Assembly: GCF_900115225.1 (NCBI RefSeq)
Contig: NZ_FOVR01000003.1
Coordinates: 61,812-125,811 of the forward strand
Origin: Cohaesibacter marisflavi
GTDB taxonomy: Bacteria; Pseudomonadota; Alphaproteobacteria; Rhizobiales; Cohaesibacteraceae
Reading direction: 5' to 3'
DNA length: 64,000 bases
A model generated the notes under the pieces. It was not told the DNA's origin. It worked only from the letters and a program-made list of their open reading frames with translations, and did not search any database. Positions 8,170 through 18,529 of the stretch are shown in pieces. Position 1 is the first letter of the stretch; each line of letters opens with the position of its first letter. The position numbers and the translations under genes were made by a program.

Positions 8170-9111
8170 ATGAAACCGGACGTTCTTGTAATTGTTCCCC
8201 TTCGCCCAGACCAACAGAAACAGCTCGAAGCGACCTACACTCTTCATCGATATGATCTGGCCGAAGACAAGAATGCGTTTCTGGCCGAAGTGGGCGAAAA
8301 GATTGTTGCTGTGGTGACCAATGGTGGACGCGGCATCACCCGCGCGCAGCTGGCCTTCCTGCCCAATCTCAAAGTCGTGTCTTCTTCCGGCGTCGGATAT
8401 GATGCCATAGACGTGGAGGCCTGCACCGAACAGGGCGTCAAGGCAACCAACACGCCAGACGTGCTGACCGATGATGTCGCAGATATGGCGCTGGGTCTGT
8501 TTCTCGCTGTCAGACGAGATCTGGTCAGAGGCGACGCCTATGTGCGCACAGGCGCATGGGGCCGCGATGGGGCCTTTCCGCTCACACGCGCCATCAAGGC
8601 CAAAAAGGTCGGTATTGTCGGCCTTGGTCGCATCGGCAAGGCCATTGCCGCCCGCCTTGAGCCGATGGGCGTTGAGATTGCCTATCATGGCCGAAATGAA
8701 CAGGCCGGTGTTGCTTATCGCTATATGGCAGATGTGGTTGCCATGGCCGAGTGGGCCGATGTGCTGATCGCCGCCATGCCCGGGGGCGCAGCAACCGAAG
8801 GCATGATCAGTGAGGCCGTTCTGGAAGCTTTGGGACCGGAAGGCAGCTTCATCAATATTGCCCGTGGTAGCGTGGTGGATGAAGCCGCACTCATCGCCTG
8901 CCTGAAAGACGGCCGTCTTGGCAGTGCCGGGCTGGATGTGTTCCTCAACGAGCCAACTCCGGACACGGCCTTTGCCGCCATTCCCAATGTTGTGCTGCAT
9001 CCCCACAATGCCAGCGGCACCGTGGAAACACGCGGAGCCATGTCGCAACTGGTGCTCGACAACCTTGCCGCCTATTTTGCCGGCAAACCCTTGGTAACGC
9101 CGGTCAACTGA
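8170..9111 (+). CDS. 2-hydroxyacid dehydrogenase (glyoxylate/hydroxypyruvate reductase type)
   Basis: The 313-residue protein has a Rossmann motif G151-L-G-R-I-G156, catalytic R232 in NIARGSVVDEAAL, E261 in FLNEPTP and H279 in LHPHNASGT. HPHNASGT resembles the glyoxylate/hydroxypyruvate reductase branch. It differs from the dehydrogenase at 6079 in length and in the His motif, so the two are not recent duplicates. The ATG at 8170 follows an AAGGA box ten bases away; the open frame extends far upstream (to 7741), but that part has no family resemblance. Confidence 0.88.
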   Translation: MKPDVLVIVPLRPDQQKQLEATYTLHRYDLAEDKNAFLAEVGEKIVAVVTNGGRGITRAQLAFLPNLKVVSSSGVGYDAIDVEACTEQGVKATNTPDVLTDDVADMALGLFLAVRRDLVRGDAYVRTGAWGRDGAFPLTRAIKAKKVGIVGLGRIGKAIAARLEPMGVEIAYHGRNEQAGVAYRYMADVVAMAEWADVLIAAMPGGAATEGMISEAVLEALGPEGSFINIARGSVVDEAALIACLKDGRLGSAGLDVFLNEPTPDTAFAAIPNVVLHPHNASGTVETRGAMSQLVLDNLAAYFAGKPLVTPVN

Positions 9112-9257
9112 CCCGAACGCGGATGATCCGAAGGTCGGTGCGCGGCCCTTCTCAAATGGGTGTATGATGAAGGGAGGCGAGGAATTTCCTCCAGCCTTCC
9201 CTCTTTTTTCTTGTGCGCACTCGGTTTCAAGGCGCGCAGAACGCCTGAGGCACGCGT

Positions 9258-10433
9258 ATGGACCTGCATCTGCTGTTTCTTTCTCTTGGCGGCATTCTGC
9301 TTGTCGGACTGATGACCGACGAGTTGGGGCGGCGCACTCGTCTGCCGCGGGTCACCCTGCTCATTCTGTTCGGCGTGATCATTGGTCCATCGGGACTGGA
9401 TCTTTTGCCCGATCAGTTTGCCGAATGGTATGAGTTTCTGGCCGCAACAGCACTCACCATGGTGGCCTTTTTGCTGGGAGGGCATCTTTCCCTCGCCGGA
9501 CTGCGCAAGCGGGGCAAAACCATTCTCATCGTTTCTGCCGTTGTTGTGGTGCTCACAGCGCTGGCCATATGCGGCGGCCTCATGGCGTTGGGCGCGTCCT
9601 TCCTCCTCGCTCTCCTGCTGGCGGGCATTGGAACGGCGACAGATCCGGCAGCCTCGCAGGATGTCATCAAGCAGACCGGAGCCAAAGGGCCTTTCACCCG
9701 CATCCTGCTTGGCATTGTCGCCATTGATGATGCGTGGGGGCTGATCATTTTCAGCCTGTTGCTGGTGATCGCCAAAGCGGTGACCGGCGGTGGCTTTGAT
9801 GACATTCTCTGGAATGCGGGGCGGGAACTGGGCGGTGCCATTGGCATCGGCTTGCTGATCGGCCTGCCGGGCTCTTACCTTTCAGGGCGTATAAGACCCG
9901 GCGAACCCATGCAGCTGGAAGCTCTGGGGCTTGTCTTTCTGTGTGCAGGCCTTGCTATCTGGCTTGACGTCTCCTTCCTGCTTTCAGGCATGATTGCGGG
10001 CTTCACCATCGTCAATTTTGCGAAGCATCACAACCGAGCCTTCCATGAGATAGAACATATCGAATGGCCCTTCATGGTGTTTTTCTTTGTGCTGGCTGGT
10101 GCCTCGCTGCAAATCGCCGGAATCGTGAATATCGGCATGGTGGGGCTCGGCTATATCATTTTACGCATCGTAGGGCGCCTCGTCGGCGGCTGGCTCGGCT
10201 GCCAATGGGCAGGCACAGCACCCAGACACAAACTCTGGCTTGGCCTTTCCCTTATGCCGCAGGCGGGCGTGGCGCTGGGCATGGCGCTGGTAGCCTCAGA
10301 TCATTTCCCCGCAATTGGTGACCAACTACTGGCTATCACCATCGGCACGACGGTGATCTTTGAAATTGTCGGCCCGATCCTCACCCTTGTCGCCTTGAAG
10401 AAGGTGGGTGAGACAAAAACTGAAAGCCACTAA
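9258..10433 (+). CDS. Cation:proton antiporter, Na+/H+ exchanger family
   Basis: The 391-residue protein has about 11-12 hydrophobic segments and matches the sodium/hydrogen exchanger domain. The core is ATDPAASQDVI, then VAIDDAWGLI, where paired Asp residues sit at the usual ion-binding position. The C-terminus ends after the last helix with no regulatory TrkA-N domain, so it is a short form. It probably exchanges Na+ or K+ for H+ across the inner membrane. A TGAGG box lies eight bases before the ATG. It is convergent with the DnaJ-type gene. Confidence 0.9.
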   Translation: MDLHLLFLSLGGILLVGLMTDELGRRTRLPRVTLLILFGVIIGPSGLDLLPDQFAEWYEFLAATALTMVAFLLGGHLSLAGLRKRGKTILIVSAVVVVLTALAICGGLMALGASFLLALLLAGIGTATDPAASQDVIKQTGAKGPFTRILLGIVAIDDAWGLIIFSLLLVIAKAVTGGGFDDILWNAGRELGGAIGIGLLIGLPGSYLSGRIRPGEPMQLEALGLVFLCAGLAIWLDVSFLLSGMIAGFTIVNFAKHHNRAFHEIEHIEWPFMVFFFVLAGASLQIAGIVNIGMVGLGYIILRIVGRLVGGWLGCQWAGTAPRHKLWLGLSLMPQAGVALGMALVASDHFPAIGDQLLAITIGTTVIFEIVGPILTLVALKKVGETKTESH

Positions 10434-10456
10434 AAAAGCGGCCCGTAGGGCCGCTT
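10434..10456 (-). terminator. Intrinsic terminator of the DnaJ-type gene
   Basis: A 9-bp perfect stem AAGCGGCCC / GGGCCGCTT with a 3-base loop is followed on the minus strand by a T-rich run. It directly abuts the stop codon of the antiporter gene on the opposite strand. Confidence 0.8.
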
Positions 10457-10472
10457 CCTGATCTTTATCGCC

Positions 10473-11474
10473 TTAGCCGAATTCTGGCCCGCGCGGACGA
10501 TAGGGCCGCGTATCCTGCCAGTCTTCCATCAAGGCTCTGAGGCCCGGATCGGAGCCTTCGGGCAGGATGATTTTGGCGGTGACCAGCAGGTCACCCCGGT
10601 TGCCGTCCCTGTCGGGCAGCCCTTTGCCTTTGAGACGCAGGCTTTTGCCCGAGCTCATGCCCGCAGGGATCTTGACCTCTGCCTTGCCTTCAAGGGTCGG
10701 AATGCGCACCTTCGCGCCAAGCACCGCTTCATAGAGAGTCAGCGGCAATTCAAGGCGGATATTGGTTTCCTCGACCGTGAACAGCTTGTGCGGCAGAATC
10801 TGGATCGTGACCAGCGCATCGCCTGCCGGACCAGTGCGGCTTTCAAAGCCCTGCCCTTTCATGCGGATGGTCTGGCCATCTTTCACGCCCTTGGGCACGG
10901 CCATGTCCAGCGTCTTGCCGGTTGGCAGATGCACACGCCGTTTGTCGCCGGAAACAAGGTCTTCAAGGCTTACGCTCAGCTTGGCTTCGGCGTCCTGTCC
11001 TTTTTGAGGCTGGGCGCGATGCTGGCCGCCATGATGGCCGCCGCCGCCGAAGGGATCCGCCCCTGCGCCAAACGGATTGCCGCCTGCGCGCCGTCCGCCG
11101 CCGCCAGCCATGTTGCCGAAGATTTCGCTGAAAATATCTTCCGTTGCGCTGCCGCCACCGAACGGGTTGCCACCGCGTCCGCCAGCACCAAAGGGATTGC
11201 CGCCACCACCGCCGAACGGGTTGCCCCCACCGGCGAAGCCATGGAATTTTTCCTTGCCTTCAGCGTCTATCTCGCCACGGTCATATTTTCCGCGCTTTTC
11301 CTTGTCACCAATAATCTCGTAGGCCTGATTGACCTCGGAGAATTTTTCTTGCGCTTTGGGATCGCTCTTGTTCTGATCGGGGTGATACTTCTTCGCAAGC
11401 TTACGGAACGCGCTCTTTATCTCGCGCTCATCCGCCGACTTGGACACCCCAAGCACGCTATATGGATCTCTCAT
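10473..11474 (-). CDS. DnaJ/CbpA-type co-chaperone without zinc finger
   Basis: The 333-residue protein has an N-terminal J domain with the HPD triad at 31-33. A long Gly/Phe/Asn-rich linker (about 80-150) contains repeated GGGNPFG units, and two DnaJ C-terminal beta domains follow. The four CxxCxGxG motifs of class A DnaJ are absent, so it is a class B (CbpA-like) protein that stimulates DnaK and binds unfolded clients. The start has no strong Shine-Dalgarno box. It is transcribed divergently from the M42 peptidase. Confidence 0.92.
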   Translation of the reverse strand: MRDPYSVLGVSKSADEREIKSAFRKLAKKYHPDQNKSDPKAQEKFSEVNQAYEIIGDKEKRGKYDRGEIDAEGKEKFHGFAGGGNPFGGGGGNPFGAGGRGGNPFGGGSATEDIFSEIFGNMAGGGGRRAGGNPFGAGADPFGGGGHHGGQHRAQPQKGQDAEAKLSVSLEDLVSGDKRRVHLPTGKTLDMAVPKGVKDGQTIRMKGQGFESRTGPAGDALVTIQILPHKLFTVEETNIRLELPLTLYEAVLGAKVRIPTLEGKAEVKIPAGMSSGKSLRLKGKGLPDRDGNRGDLLVTAKIILPEGSDPGLRALMEDWQDTRPYRPRGPEFG

Positions 11475-11661
11475 CAGTCTTGTCCTTCACCCCCGTCGAT
11501 GCGCCCGTCAGGCACGCGCCGACAGTGTTCAATTGGATTCGCTTGACAGCACCTAGGGGAAAGCCCTTAAACAAGCGACTACGAATCATTGCCTGATGCT
11601 GTCATTTCACGTTACCTCTGATATAGAGTGTCTCATTCGAAATTTCCATAGAGAGAACATA

Positions 11662-12714
11662 ATGAACATTGATCTTCTCCGTCGCCTTTGCGAAACCCCC
11701 GGTGTTCCGGGCCGCGAACATCGCATCCGCGCCCTGATTGAAAAAGAAGCCGAAGGCCTCTTTGATGAAATCTATACTGACGCCATGGGGTCGCTCGTCT
11801 GCACCCGCTTCCCGACGACCGAGCAGGAAGAAGGGGCTGTTCCCGAGCGCATCCTGCTGCTCTGCCACATGGACGAGATCGGCTTTCTCGTTAGCCATGT
11901 TTCCGATAAAGGCTTCATCAATATCGATCCGGTTGGCGGCTTCGATCCACGCACCCTGTTTGCGCGCCGCGTGCTCGTCTGCACCAACGATGGCGACTAT
12001 AAGGGCGTGATGAATCCGGGCGGCAAGGGCCTGCATATCTCCACTCCGGAAGAACGCAAGAAGCTGCCTGAAGTGACCGACTTCATCGTCGATCTGGGCA
12101 TGGGTGAAACCACCAAGGAAAAAGTCAAAGTCGGCGACTATATCGTCATGGACGAGCCCCTGCTCGACATGGGCGAGAAAGTGGTCTCCAAGGCTCTGGA
12201 CAACCGCATCGCCTGCTGGCTCGGCATCGAAGTGATCCGCGAGATGGTCGAAGCCAAGGTAGCCCATGATTGCGAAATCACCGTAGCCTTCACCGCGCAG
12301 GAAGAAGTCGGCCTCAGAGGCGCCCGCACGGCAAGCTTCGGGGTTGCTCCAGACGTGGTTATCGGGGTCGACACTACCCTGTCCTGCGACACGCCGGGCA
12401 CTCCGGAAAAAGACACCATCACCACACAAGGCAAAGGCGTTGGTCTCGACATCAAGGACGGTTCCTTCATCGCCGATATCGATCTGGTGGAAGAGCTTGA
12501 AGCTGTGGCCGCAGAAAAAGACATTCCGGTTCAACGCTTCATCCTCGCCCGCGGTGGACAGGATGGGGCTGCCGGTCAACAGGCAGGTTCCGGCACCAAG
12601 GCAGCTGCCATCGGCGTCGGTACCCGCTACATCCACACCGTTTGCGAAATGATCGACAAGACTGATATCCAGTCTGCCAAGGACCTTCTGGTCACCTATC
12701 TGGGCAAGCACTGA
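11662..12714 (+). CDS. M42-family metallo-aminopeptidase
   Basis: The 350-residue product matches M42 peptidases (FrvX/PepA glutamyl-aminopeptidase type). Metal-ligand and catalytic regions are visible as LLLCHMDEIGF, ALDNRIACW, FTAQEEVGLRGA and GVDTT. Family members form tetrahedral dodecamers and trim peptides from the N-terminus. The ATG at 11662 begins MNIDLLRRLCETPG, the usual family start, and follows an AGAGAGAA stretch. It ends 30 bases before a strong terminator, so the gene is monocistronic. Confidence 0.9.
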   Translation: MNIDLLRRLCETPGVPGREHRIRALIEKEAEGLFDEIYTDAMGSLVCTRFPTTEQEEGAVPERILLLCHMDEIGFLVSHVSDKGFINIDPVGGFDPRTLFARRVLVCTNDGDYKGVMNPGGKGLHISTPEERKKLPEVTDFIVDLGMGETTKEKVKVGDYIVMDEPLLDMGEKVVSKALDNRIACWLGIEVIREMVEAKVAHDCEITVAFTAQEEVGLRGARTASFGVAPDVVIGVDTTLSCDTPGTPEKDTITTQGKGVGLDIKDGSFIADIDLVEELEAVAAEKDIPVQRFILARGGQDGAAGQQAGSGTKAAAIGVGTRYIHTVCEMIDKTDIQSAKDLLVTYLGKH

Positions 12715-12743
12715 TCCCTCATCCGGATCATTTAGAGACGTTG

Positions 12744-12770
12744 AAAGGGGAGCCGAGTGCTCCCCTTTTT
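12744..12770 (+). terminator. Intrinsic terminator of the M42 peptidase gene
   Basis: A 10-bp perfect stem AAAGGGGAGC / GCTCCCCTTT with a 5-base loop is followed by T residues to 12770. It is a textbook rho-independent terminator. Confidence 0.88.
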
Positions 12771-13183
12771 GCTGCCCGGCTTTAAGAACTTCATGTTCTC
12801 TTTCAACATGAGCAAAAGCACTTTTAAAGCGATTTATTGCGAGTCTTTTGAATCACTTAAGTCACTTTGCTGAGACGCTTCTTTTGCGACTTAAAGTTTT
12901 TATTAACTATAAAGTCGGCGCTTTCAGAAGGTTTGGTCCAGCTCTGTGCAACACTGCCTTGCACGAATTGGGCACGGCACCCACGTTTTTGCGCTCCCTT
13001 CGATACGCGAAACATGGTATGCGTCATTTTGCCATCTCCTGACGCATCCGGCGGCACGGCCCGCACCGGGCACCGGTCTCTCTCCGGTCGCTTTTGCCGA
13101 GGGCATTCGTGCGCCTGTCAGAGGGCAATCCGATACTATTTGAAGGCCCAAGCGGTCCAGCAAGAAGGAAGAGAGGAACGCAA
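12771..13183. other. Intergenic region upstream of lrgA-like gene
   Basis: These 413 bases contain no convincing gene. Short frames on both strands lack ribosome binding sites and family resemblance. The AT-rich part (about 12780-12920) is the likely promoter region of the LrgA/LrgB operon. Confidence 0.5.
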
Positions 13184-13543
13184 TTGCTCTTCTATTTAAC
13201 AGTCATATTACTCTGCCAGCTGATTGGGGAAGCGCTGGTCACGCTTTTTGATTTTCCCGTTCCGGGCCCCGTTATCGGAATGGCGATCATGTTTTTCGGC
13301 CTGCTGATCAAGGGCTCTGTGCCCGATGGTCTTTCAAGCGTTGGCGATACTCTGCTCTCTCACATGTCCCTTCTGTTCATTCCCGCTGGCGTCGGCATCA
13401 TGGTCAACGCGGAGCTGATCCAGCGCGAGATCGTGCCCATCACCGTTTCACTGGTCATCAGCACCTTTCTATGCATCGCGGTCACGGGCCTGTTGATGAG
13501 CTGGCTCACCCGCAACAAGTCCATCGGCGGGCATAAGGAGTAG
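13184..13543 (+). CDS. LrgA/CidA-family holin-like membrane protein
   Basis: The chosen start is a TTG at 13184 with GAGAGG seven bases upstream, giving 119 residues, the usual LrgA/CidA length. A longer frame to another TTG at 13094 would add 30 polar residues atypical of the family. Four hydrophobic segments and the family stretches FPVPGPVIGMAIMF and LLFIPAGVGIM are present. In Firmicutes these proteins influence murein hydrolase export; in proteobacteria they are linked to pyruvate or glycolate-type transport and cell death. The lrgB-like gene starts five bases after the stop, so the two form an operon. Confidence 0.88.
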   Translation: MLFYLTVILLCQLIGEALVTLFDFPVPGPVIGMAIMFFGLLIKGSVPDGLSSVGDTLLSHMSLLFIPAGVGIMVNAELIQREIVPITVSLVISTFLCIAVTGLLMSWLTRNKSIGGHKE

Positions 13544-13548
13544 AGAAA

Positions 13549-14265
13549 ATGCAATCCCTTACCACGCTCTGGGAGCATTTGAGCGAAAGCCCCCTGCTCT
13601 ATCTCACGCTCACCCTGATCGCCTATCAGATCGGCCTGTATCTTTATCAGAAGTCCGGCAAAAAGCCGCTTGTCAATCCGGTGCTGATTGCCATCATCCT
13701 GCTGGTCATATTGTTGCTGGTAACGGGTACCCCTTATGAGCGCTATTTCGAGGGTGCCTCATTCCTGCATTTCCTGTTAGGTCCGGCAACGGTGGCGCTG
13801 GCCATTCCGCTTTATCGGCAGTTTGAAAAGGTGCGCAAATCGGCGCTGGCCATTTCCATCAGTCTGCTCACCGGCTCTGCCGTCTCGGCAGTATCTTCGG
13901 TGTTGATCGCCTGGGCGCTGGGAGGCTCTGAACAATCCTTCCTGTCGCTGGCGCCAAAGTCGGTTACGACGCCTGTTTCCATGGGCATCACCGAAGCGCT
14001 TGGCGGTGTCCCTTCTCTCACCGCCGTTCTGGTCATTATCACCGGCATTCTGGGTGCGTCTCTCGGCCCAACCGTGCTCAATATCGTGCGGGTCAAAAGC
14101 TGGGCGGCCCGTGGCCTTGCCATTGGCACGGCGGCACATGGTTTGGGCACAGCGCGCAAGCTGCAGGTGAATGAAGAGGCGGGCGCCTTTTCCGGCCTCG
14201 CTATGGGGCTCAACGCACTGGCAACAGCCATTTTGCTGCCCCTTGTCTGGTACTGGATTTTCTAG
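13549..14265 (+). CDS. lrgB: LrgB-family membrane protein
   Basis: The 238-residue protein has about seven membrane segments. The family core is LLGPATVALAIPLY and SVTTPVSMGITEALGG, followed by GTAAHGLGTARKLQ. It pairs with the LrgA-like protein immediately upstream. The pair has been reported to move small organic acids or modulate autolysis in other bacteria; here the partner gene order is standard. The stop is followed within 30 bases by a strong terminator. Confidence 0.9.
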   Translation: MQSLTTLWEHLSESPLLYLTLTLIAYQIGLYLYQKSGKKPLVNPVLIAIILLVILLLVTGTPYERYFEGASFLHFLLGPATVALAIPLYRQFEKVRKSALAISISLLTGSAVSAVSSVLIAWALGGSEQSFLSLAPKSVTTPVSMGITEALGGVPSLTAVLVIITGILGASLGPTVLNIVRVKSWAARGLAIGTAAHGLGTARKLQVNEEAGAFSGLAMGLNALATAILLPLVWYWIF

Positions 14266-14292
14266 GACCCGCGCGCACAAGACGTGCAACAG

Positions 14293-14329
14293 AAAACCCC
14301 GGTGGATCGCCCTGATCCGCCGGGGTTTT
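14293..14329. terminator. Bidirectional terminator between lrgB and poxB
   Basis: The stem AAAACCCCGG / CCGGGGTTTT continues into GGATC / GATCC with one mismatch, around a 5-base loop. A and T runs on both sides serve the convergent genes ending at 14265 (+) and 14357 (-). Confidence 0.85.
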
Positions 14330-14356
14330 GTTTATGATCGCTATTGTATGCGCAGA

Positions 14357-16081
14357 TCAGCGCAGCCAGTTGGTCTTGGTCAGTTCAACCAGTTCTTCGC
14401 CACGGCCAGACAGGATGGCCCGCATCATATAGACGCTGAAGCCCTTGGCCTGTTCGACCTTGATCTTTGGCGGCATGGCCAGCTCTTGCTTGGCAACCAT
14501 GACATCCATCAGGCCCGGCCCCGGTTTGGCGAGGAATTCTTCCATCTTGGCGGGCAATTCCGCATCATCTTCAACGCGCATGCCGTCGATGCCGATTGCC
14601 TCGGCAATCTTGACGAAGTCAGGATCGTTCAAATCCGTATCATCGGAGATATAGCCGCCAGCCTTCATTTCCATGGCCACGAAGCCAAGCGAGCGATTAT
14701 GGAAGACAATCATCTTGACCGGCAGATCAAGCTGCTTGATGGTGAAGATATCCCCCATCAACATGGAAAAGCCACCGTCGCCACAAAGGGCGATCACTTG
14801 CCGATCAGGGGCAGCAGCCTGTGCTCCGATGGCCTGCACCATGGCGTTGGCCATGGAGCCGTGGTTGAAGGAGCCGATCAGGTTGCGCTTGCCGTTCATT
14901 TCCAGATAGCGCGCGGCCCAGACGGTTGGCGTACCCACGTCGGCGGTGAAGATGGCATCCTCGGAGGCTTTTTCACCAATGACCTTGGCCAGATATTGCG
15001 GATGGATATCCCGTTTGGATTTGCTTGGCTTGGCCAGCTCATCGAGCCCTTCGCGGGCTTTCTTGTAATGCTTGATCGCGGTTTTAAGGAAGCTATCGTG
15101 CTTCTTTTCTTCCAGCTTGGGCAGAAGCGCGGCAAGGGTTGGTTTCACCTGCCCCACAAGGCCCAGATCGATCTGGGTGTGAGCTCCCAAGGCGTCAGGG
15201 CTGATATCCAACTGCACGATTTTGGCATCGGCCGGATAGAAGGCGCGATAGGGGAAGCCGGAACCGAGGATAACCAGCGTGTCAGCATTTTCCATGGCGT
15301 GATAGCCCGAGGAGAAACCGATAAGGCCGGTCATGCCCACATCATAGGGGTTGTCCCATTCCACATGTTCCTTGCCACGCAAAGCATGGACGATGGGAGA
15401 CTTGATGGTTTCGGCCAGTTTGATGACTTCTGCATGGGCCCCAGCGCAGCCAGCACCGCAAAGAAGCGTTGGCCGTTTTGCGCTATTGAGGATGGCCGCC
15501 AGCTTGTCCAGCTCTTCTTCGGCGGGCAGAGCAACCGGCAGGGCCGGTTTGGACCAGCGCACGTCCACGTCTTCAGGCATGGCCTTAAGGGCGATATCAC
15601 CGGGCAGCACCACGACAGCAACGCCCTTTTTCAAAATCGCATTGCGCATGGCCATTTCCAGCACATAAGGCATCTGCTCGGGCGTGCTGACCATTTCACA
15701 ATAGACGCTGCATTCCTTGAATAGTTCCTGCGGATGGGTCTCCTGAAAATACCCCGAGCCGATTTCGGAAGACGGGATATGAGCGGCAATTGCCAGAACC
15801 GGCACATGATTGCGTTGGCAATCAAACAGGCCGTTGATCAGATGCAGGTTGCCCGGACCACAAGACCCCGCGCAAACGGACAGCTCGCCGGTCAGATGGG
15901 CTTCGGCGCCAGCAGCAAAAGCGGCGGCCTCTTCGTGACGGGTGCCCATCCAGCGGATTTTCTTCTGCCGGTGCAGGCTGTCACTGATGCCGTTCAGGGA
16001 GTCACCGGTCACGCCCCAGATGCGTTCTATACCGGCCTCAGCAAGCGTTCTTGCAACAAAATTGGCTATGGATTCGCTCAT
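14357..16081 (-). CDS. poxB: Pyruvate dehydrogenase (quinone), PoxB
   Basis: The 574-residue protein has the three-domain plan of thiamine-diphosphate enzymes. The catalytic Glu is E50 in [10 protein letters not shown], the middle FAD-binding domain runs about 190-330, and the TPP/Mg motif [11 protein letters not shown] lies near 435. GVTGDSLNG and [14 protein letters not shown] are typical of PoxB. The enzyme oxidises pyruvate to acetate and CO2 and passes electrons to ubiquinone at the inner membrane. An AAGGGA box lies eight bases before the ATG. The neighbouring LrgA/LrgB pair, linked to pyruvate metabolism in some bacteria, faces it. Confidence 0.93.
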   Translation of the reverse strand: MSESIANFVARTLAEAGIERIWGVTGDSLNGISDSLHRQKKIRWMGTRHEEAAAFAAGAEAHLTGELSVCAGSCGPGNLHLINGLFDCQRNHVPVLAIAAHIPSSEIGSGYFQETHPQELFKECSVYCEMVSTPEQMPYVLEMAMRNAILKKGVAVVVLPGDIALKAMPEDVDVRWSKPALPVALPAEEELDKLAAILNSAKRPTLLCGAGCAGAHAEVIKLAETIKSPIVHALRGKEHVEWDNPYDVGMTGLIGFSSGYHAMENADTLVILGSGFPYRAFYPADAKIVQLDISPDALGAHTQIDLGLVGQVKPTLAALLPKLEEKKHDSFLKTAIKHYKKAREGLDELAKPSKSKRDIHPQYLAKVIGEKASEDAIFTADVGTPTVWAARYLEMNGKRNLIGSFNHGSMANAMVQAIGAQAAAPDRQVIALCGDGGFSMLMGDIFTIKQLDLPVKMIVFHNRSLGFVAMEMKAGGYISDDTDLNDPDFVKIAEAIGIDGMRVEDDAELPAKMEEFLAKPGPGLMDVMVAKQELAMPPKIKVEQAKGFSVYMMRAILSGRGEELVELTKTNWLR

Positions 16082-16539
16082 AATATAGTCCCTTGGTCAT
16101 AAATGGGCACTCACTTGACCAGAGGCGATCATGAGACGAGAGGGAGAAAGCAAATGGACAGGTGCTTTCAGGTCCCGGACATCCGCCAATGTCCAAATGA
16201 GTGCATAAATGCGCCGCGCAAGCGAGATGCGTTCTGTCTCAGTCGGCAGGTACGCACTAGGTCAACGCATGAATGCAGCTTTTGTCCCAAAAACGGAGGT
16301 CACGAACGGGTGACCAGCTTTTGAGAAAGCAGGATCCGTCTCCTGTCGCGCGTCAGAGGCTGCGGTTTTGAAGTATGGCGGGCGGCGATCAGAGATTGGA
16401 AGGGATCCAATTTACAGCCATAGATATCGGCCCGAATAGGCCTTTTCACAAGAAGCAATCGGCGAATGCGGGCATGCGATGAATGCATAGCTTGATTCAT
16501 CGAAGATGCATATTTGCATTCAAGTCACTCGCTGCTGAG
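16082..16539. other. Intergenic region between poxB and dxs
   Basis: These 458 bases hold no convincing gene; a 73-codon plus-strand frame at 16103 lacks a clear ribosome binding site. The part nearest 16081 should carry the poxB promoter. Several ATGCAT-like palindromes occur near 16484-16520, for example ATGCATATTTGCAT, which might be protein-binding sites. Confidence 0.45.
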
Positions 16540-16569
16540 GGAACAAGGAGGGGAAACCCTCTTTGTTCC
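16540..16569 (-). terminator. Strong hairpin downstream of dxs
   Basis: A 13-bp stem (GGAACAAGGAGGG / CCCTCTTTGTTCC, one G-U pair) is capped on the plus strand by a GAAA tetraloop. It lies 29 bases after the dxs stop. No T run follows on the minus strand, so it may act as an mRNA 3' stabiliser or weak terminator. Confidence 0.55.
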
Positions 16570-16597
16570 AACGCTTTCATCCCCTTTTGGCAGCCAG

Positions 16598-18526
16598 TCA
16601 GGCCATTTCTCCCGCTTCGATCGCGGCGTTGAGATCCTTGCCTAGAGCTTCAAATACGGCGCGGATAATGCCATCGGCATCCAGACCATTTTCCTTATAC
16701 ATAACATCGGGTTTGCCATGGTTGGTATAGTGGTCTTCCATGGTCAGGGAGCGGATCTTCAGGGAACCATCCAACGCGCCCTCTGCTGCCAGAAGATGCA
16801 GCACCTGAGAGCCAAAGCCGCCCACGGCCCCTTCTTCGATGGTGATCAGCATATCGTGAGTACCAGCCAGCTCCAGAATCATATCCCGGTCCAGAGGCTT
16901 GGCGAAGCGTGCATCGGCTACCGTTGTGCTAAGGCCATAGCCTTCTAGCCGTTCAGCGGCATCAAGGCTTGCGGCAAGGCGTGTGCCCAGCGACAGGATG
17001 GCAACCTTGCTGCCCTGTTTGACGATGCGGCCCTTACCGATTTCCAGCGGAACTCCCTCTTCAGGGATTTCGACCCCGACGCCTTCACCGCGTGGATAGC
17101 GGAAAGCAATCGGCCCATCCTCATAGGCCCGCGCCGTGGCGACCATATGCACCAGCTCGGCTTCATCGCTTGCAGCCATGACGACCATATTGGGCAGGGA
17201 CGCCATAAAACCAATATCATAGGCGCCCGCATGGGTTGGGCCATCGGCACCGACAAAGCCTGCCCTGTCGATAGGGAAGCGCACTGGCAGATTCTGAATG
17301 GCCACATCATGGACCACCTGATCATAGGCCCGCTGCAGGAAGGTGGAATAGATCGCACAGAAGGGCTTCAGCCCCTCGCAGGCCAAGCCCGCAGCAAAGG
17401 TGACAGCATGCTGCTCGGCGATGCCCACATCGAAGGTGCGATCTGGGAACTGCTCTTCGAAGATATCGATGCCGGTGCCTGACGGCATGGCGGCAGTAAC
17501 CGCGACAATCTTCTTGTCCTTGGCGCCTTCCTTGGCGAGGCTTTCGCCGAAAATCTTTGTGTAGCTGGGGGCATTGCTGGGCGGCTTGAGTTGGGTGCCG
17601 GTGACCACATCAAAGCGGCTGACGCCATGATATTTGTCGCTGGCATGCTCGGCAGGCGCATAGCCCTTGCCCTTCTGGGTAACCACATGCACCAAAATGG
17701 GGCCTTTATCCGTATCGCGCACATTTTTCAGGATCGGCAGCAGATGCTCCAGATTGTGCCCGTCAATCGGGCCGACATAATAGAAGCCCAGCTCCTCGAA
17801 CAGAGTGCCTCCTGTGACGAAAGAACGTGCGAACTCCTCAGCCTTCGCAGCCTTTTCCTTGAAGAAGCGCGGCAGTTGATGGGCCAGCTGTTTGGCGGCA
17901 TCGCGCAGGGAGAGAAAAGTCTTGCCGGAAATGAGGCGCGCCAGATAAGCGCTCATGGCGCCGGTCGGCGGCGCAATGGACATGTCATTGTCGTTGAGTA
18001 TGACGATCAGGCGGCTGTCGAGCGCCCCGGCGTTGTTCATGGCCTCATAGGCCATACCGGCGCTCATAGCCCCGTCGCCAATCACGGCGATGACATTGCG
18101 GTCTTCACCCTTCAGTTCAGAGGCCATCTGCATGCCCAGTCCCGCCGAAATAGAGGTCGAGCTATGGCCGGTGCCAAAGGGGTCGAATTCGCTCTCAGAC
18201 CGCTTGGTGAAGCCTGAAAGGCCACCGGGCTGACGCAAGGTGCGGATGCGATCGCGACGACCGGTGAGAATTTTGTGCGGATAGGATTGATGACCGACAT
18301 CCCAGATGACACGGTCATTGGGCGTGTTGAACACATGGTGCAGAGCCACAGTCAGTTCCACGACGCCCAGCCCTGCCCCCAAATGCCCACCCGTCACCGA
18401 TACTGCATCAATGGTCTCGGTGCGCACGTCATCCGTGAGCGCCTTGAGCTGCTCCATATCCATTGAACGGATATCTTCGATGGACTTGATACTGTCGAGC
18501 GTGGGGGTCTTGGACAATTCCGTCAC
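16598..18526 (-). CDS. dxs: 1-deoxy-D-xylulose-5-phosphate synthase, Dxs
   Basis: The 642-residue enzyme condenses pyruvate and glyceraldehyde-3-phosphate, the first step of the MEP isoprenoid pathway. The N-terminus has [20 protein letters not shown], the TPP motif is [18 protein letters not shown], and the transketolase-type second domain has [15 protein letters not shown] and [13 protein letters not shown]. The start is GTG at 18526; it is preferred because [13 protein letters not shown] near the N-terminus matches the normal family beginning. Its Shine-Dalgarno box is weak. In many Rhizobiales dxs is followed by tlyA; here tlyA is about 4 kb away on the other strand. Confidence 0.95.
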   Translation of the reverse strand: MTELSKTPTLDSIKSIEDIRSMDMEQLKALTDDVRTETIDAVSVTGGHLGAGLGVVELTVALHHVFNTPNDRVIWDVGHQSYPHKILTGRRDRIRTLRQPGGLSGFTKRSESEFDPFGTGHSSTSISAGLGMQMASELKGEDRNVIAVIGDGAMSAGMAYEAMNNAGALDSRLIVILNDNDMSIAPPTGAMSAYLARLISGKTFLSLRDAAKQLAHQLPRFFKEKAAKAEEFARSFVTGGTLFEELGFYYVGPIDGHNLEHLLPILKNVRDTDKGPILVHVVTQKGKGYAPAEHASDKYHGVSRFDVVTGTQLKPPSNAPSYTKIFGESLAKEGAKDKKIVAVTAAMPSGTGIDIFEEQFPDRTFDVGIAEQHAVTFAAGLACEGLKPFCAIYSTFLQRAYDQVVHDVAIQNLPVRFPIDRAGFVGADGPTHAGAYDIGFMASLPNMVVMAASDEAELVHMVATARAYEDGPIAFRYPRGEGVGVEIPEEGVPLEIGKGRIVKQGSKVAILSLGTRLAASLDAAERLEGYGLSTTVADARFAKPLDRDMILELAGTHDMLITIEEGAVGGFGSQVLHLLAAEGALDGSLKIRSLTMEDHYTNHGKPDVMYKENGLDADGIIRAVFEALGKDLNAAIEAGEMA

Positions 18527-18529
18527 CTG

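Noticed and set aside
8095..9048. 317-codon minus-strand open frame
   Set aside because: Antisense to the 2-hydroxyacid dehydrogenase at 8170-9111; no motif or ribosome binding site.
11602..12711. 369-codon minus-strand open frame
   Set aside because: It lies wholly antisense to the M42 peptidase, which has intact catalytic motifs; no family resemblance of its own.
14171..15724. 517-codon plus-strand open frame
   Set aside because: It is antisense to poxB, which has clear family motifs. The predicted product is rich in His, Gln and Phe, the typical look of a reverse-strand shadow in GC-rich DNA.
16103..16324. 73-codon plus-strand frame between poxB and dxs
   Set aside because: No Shine-Dalgarno site, odd Cys/Arg composition, and no family resemblance.
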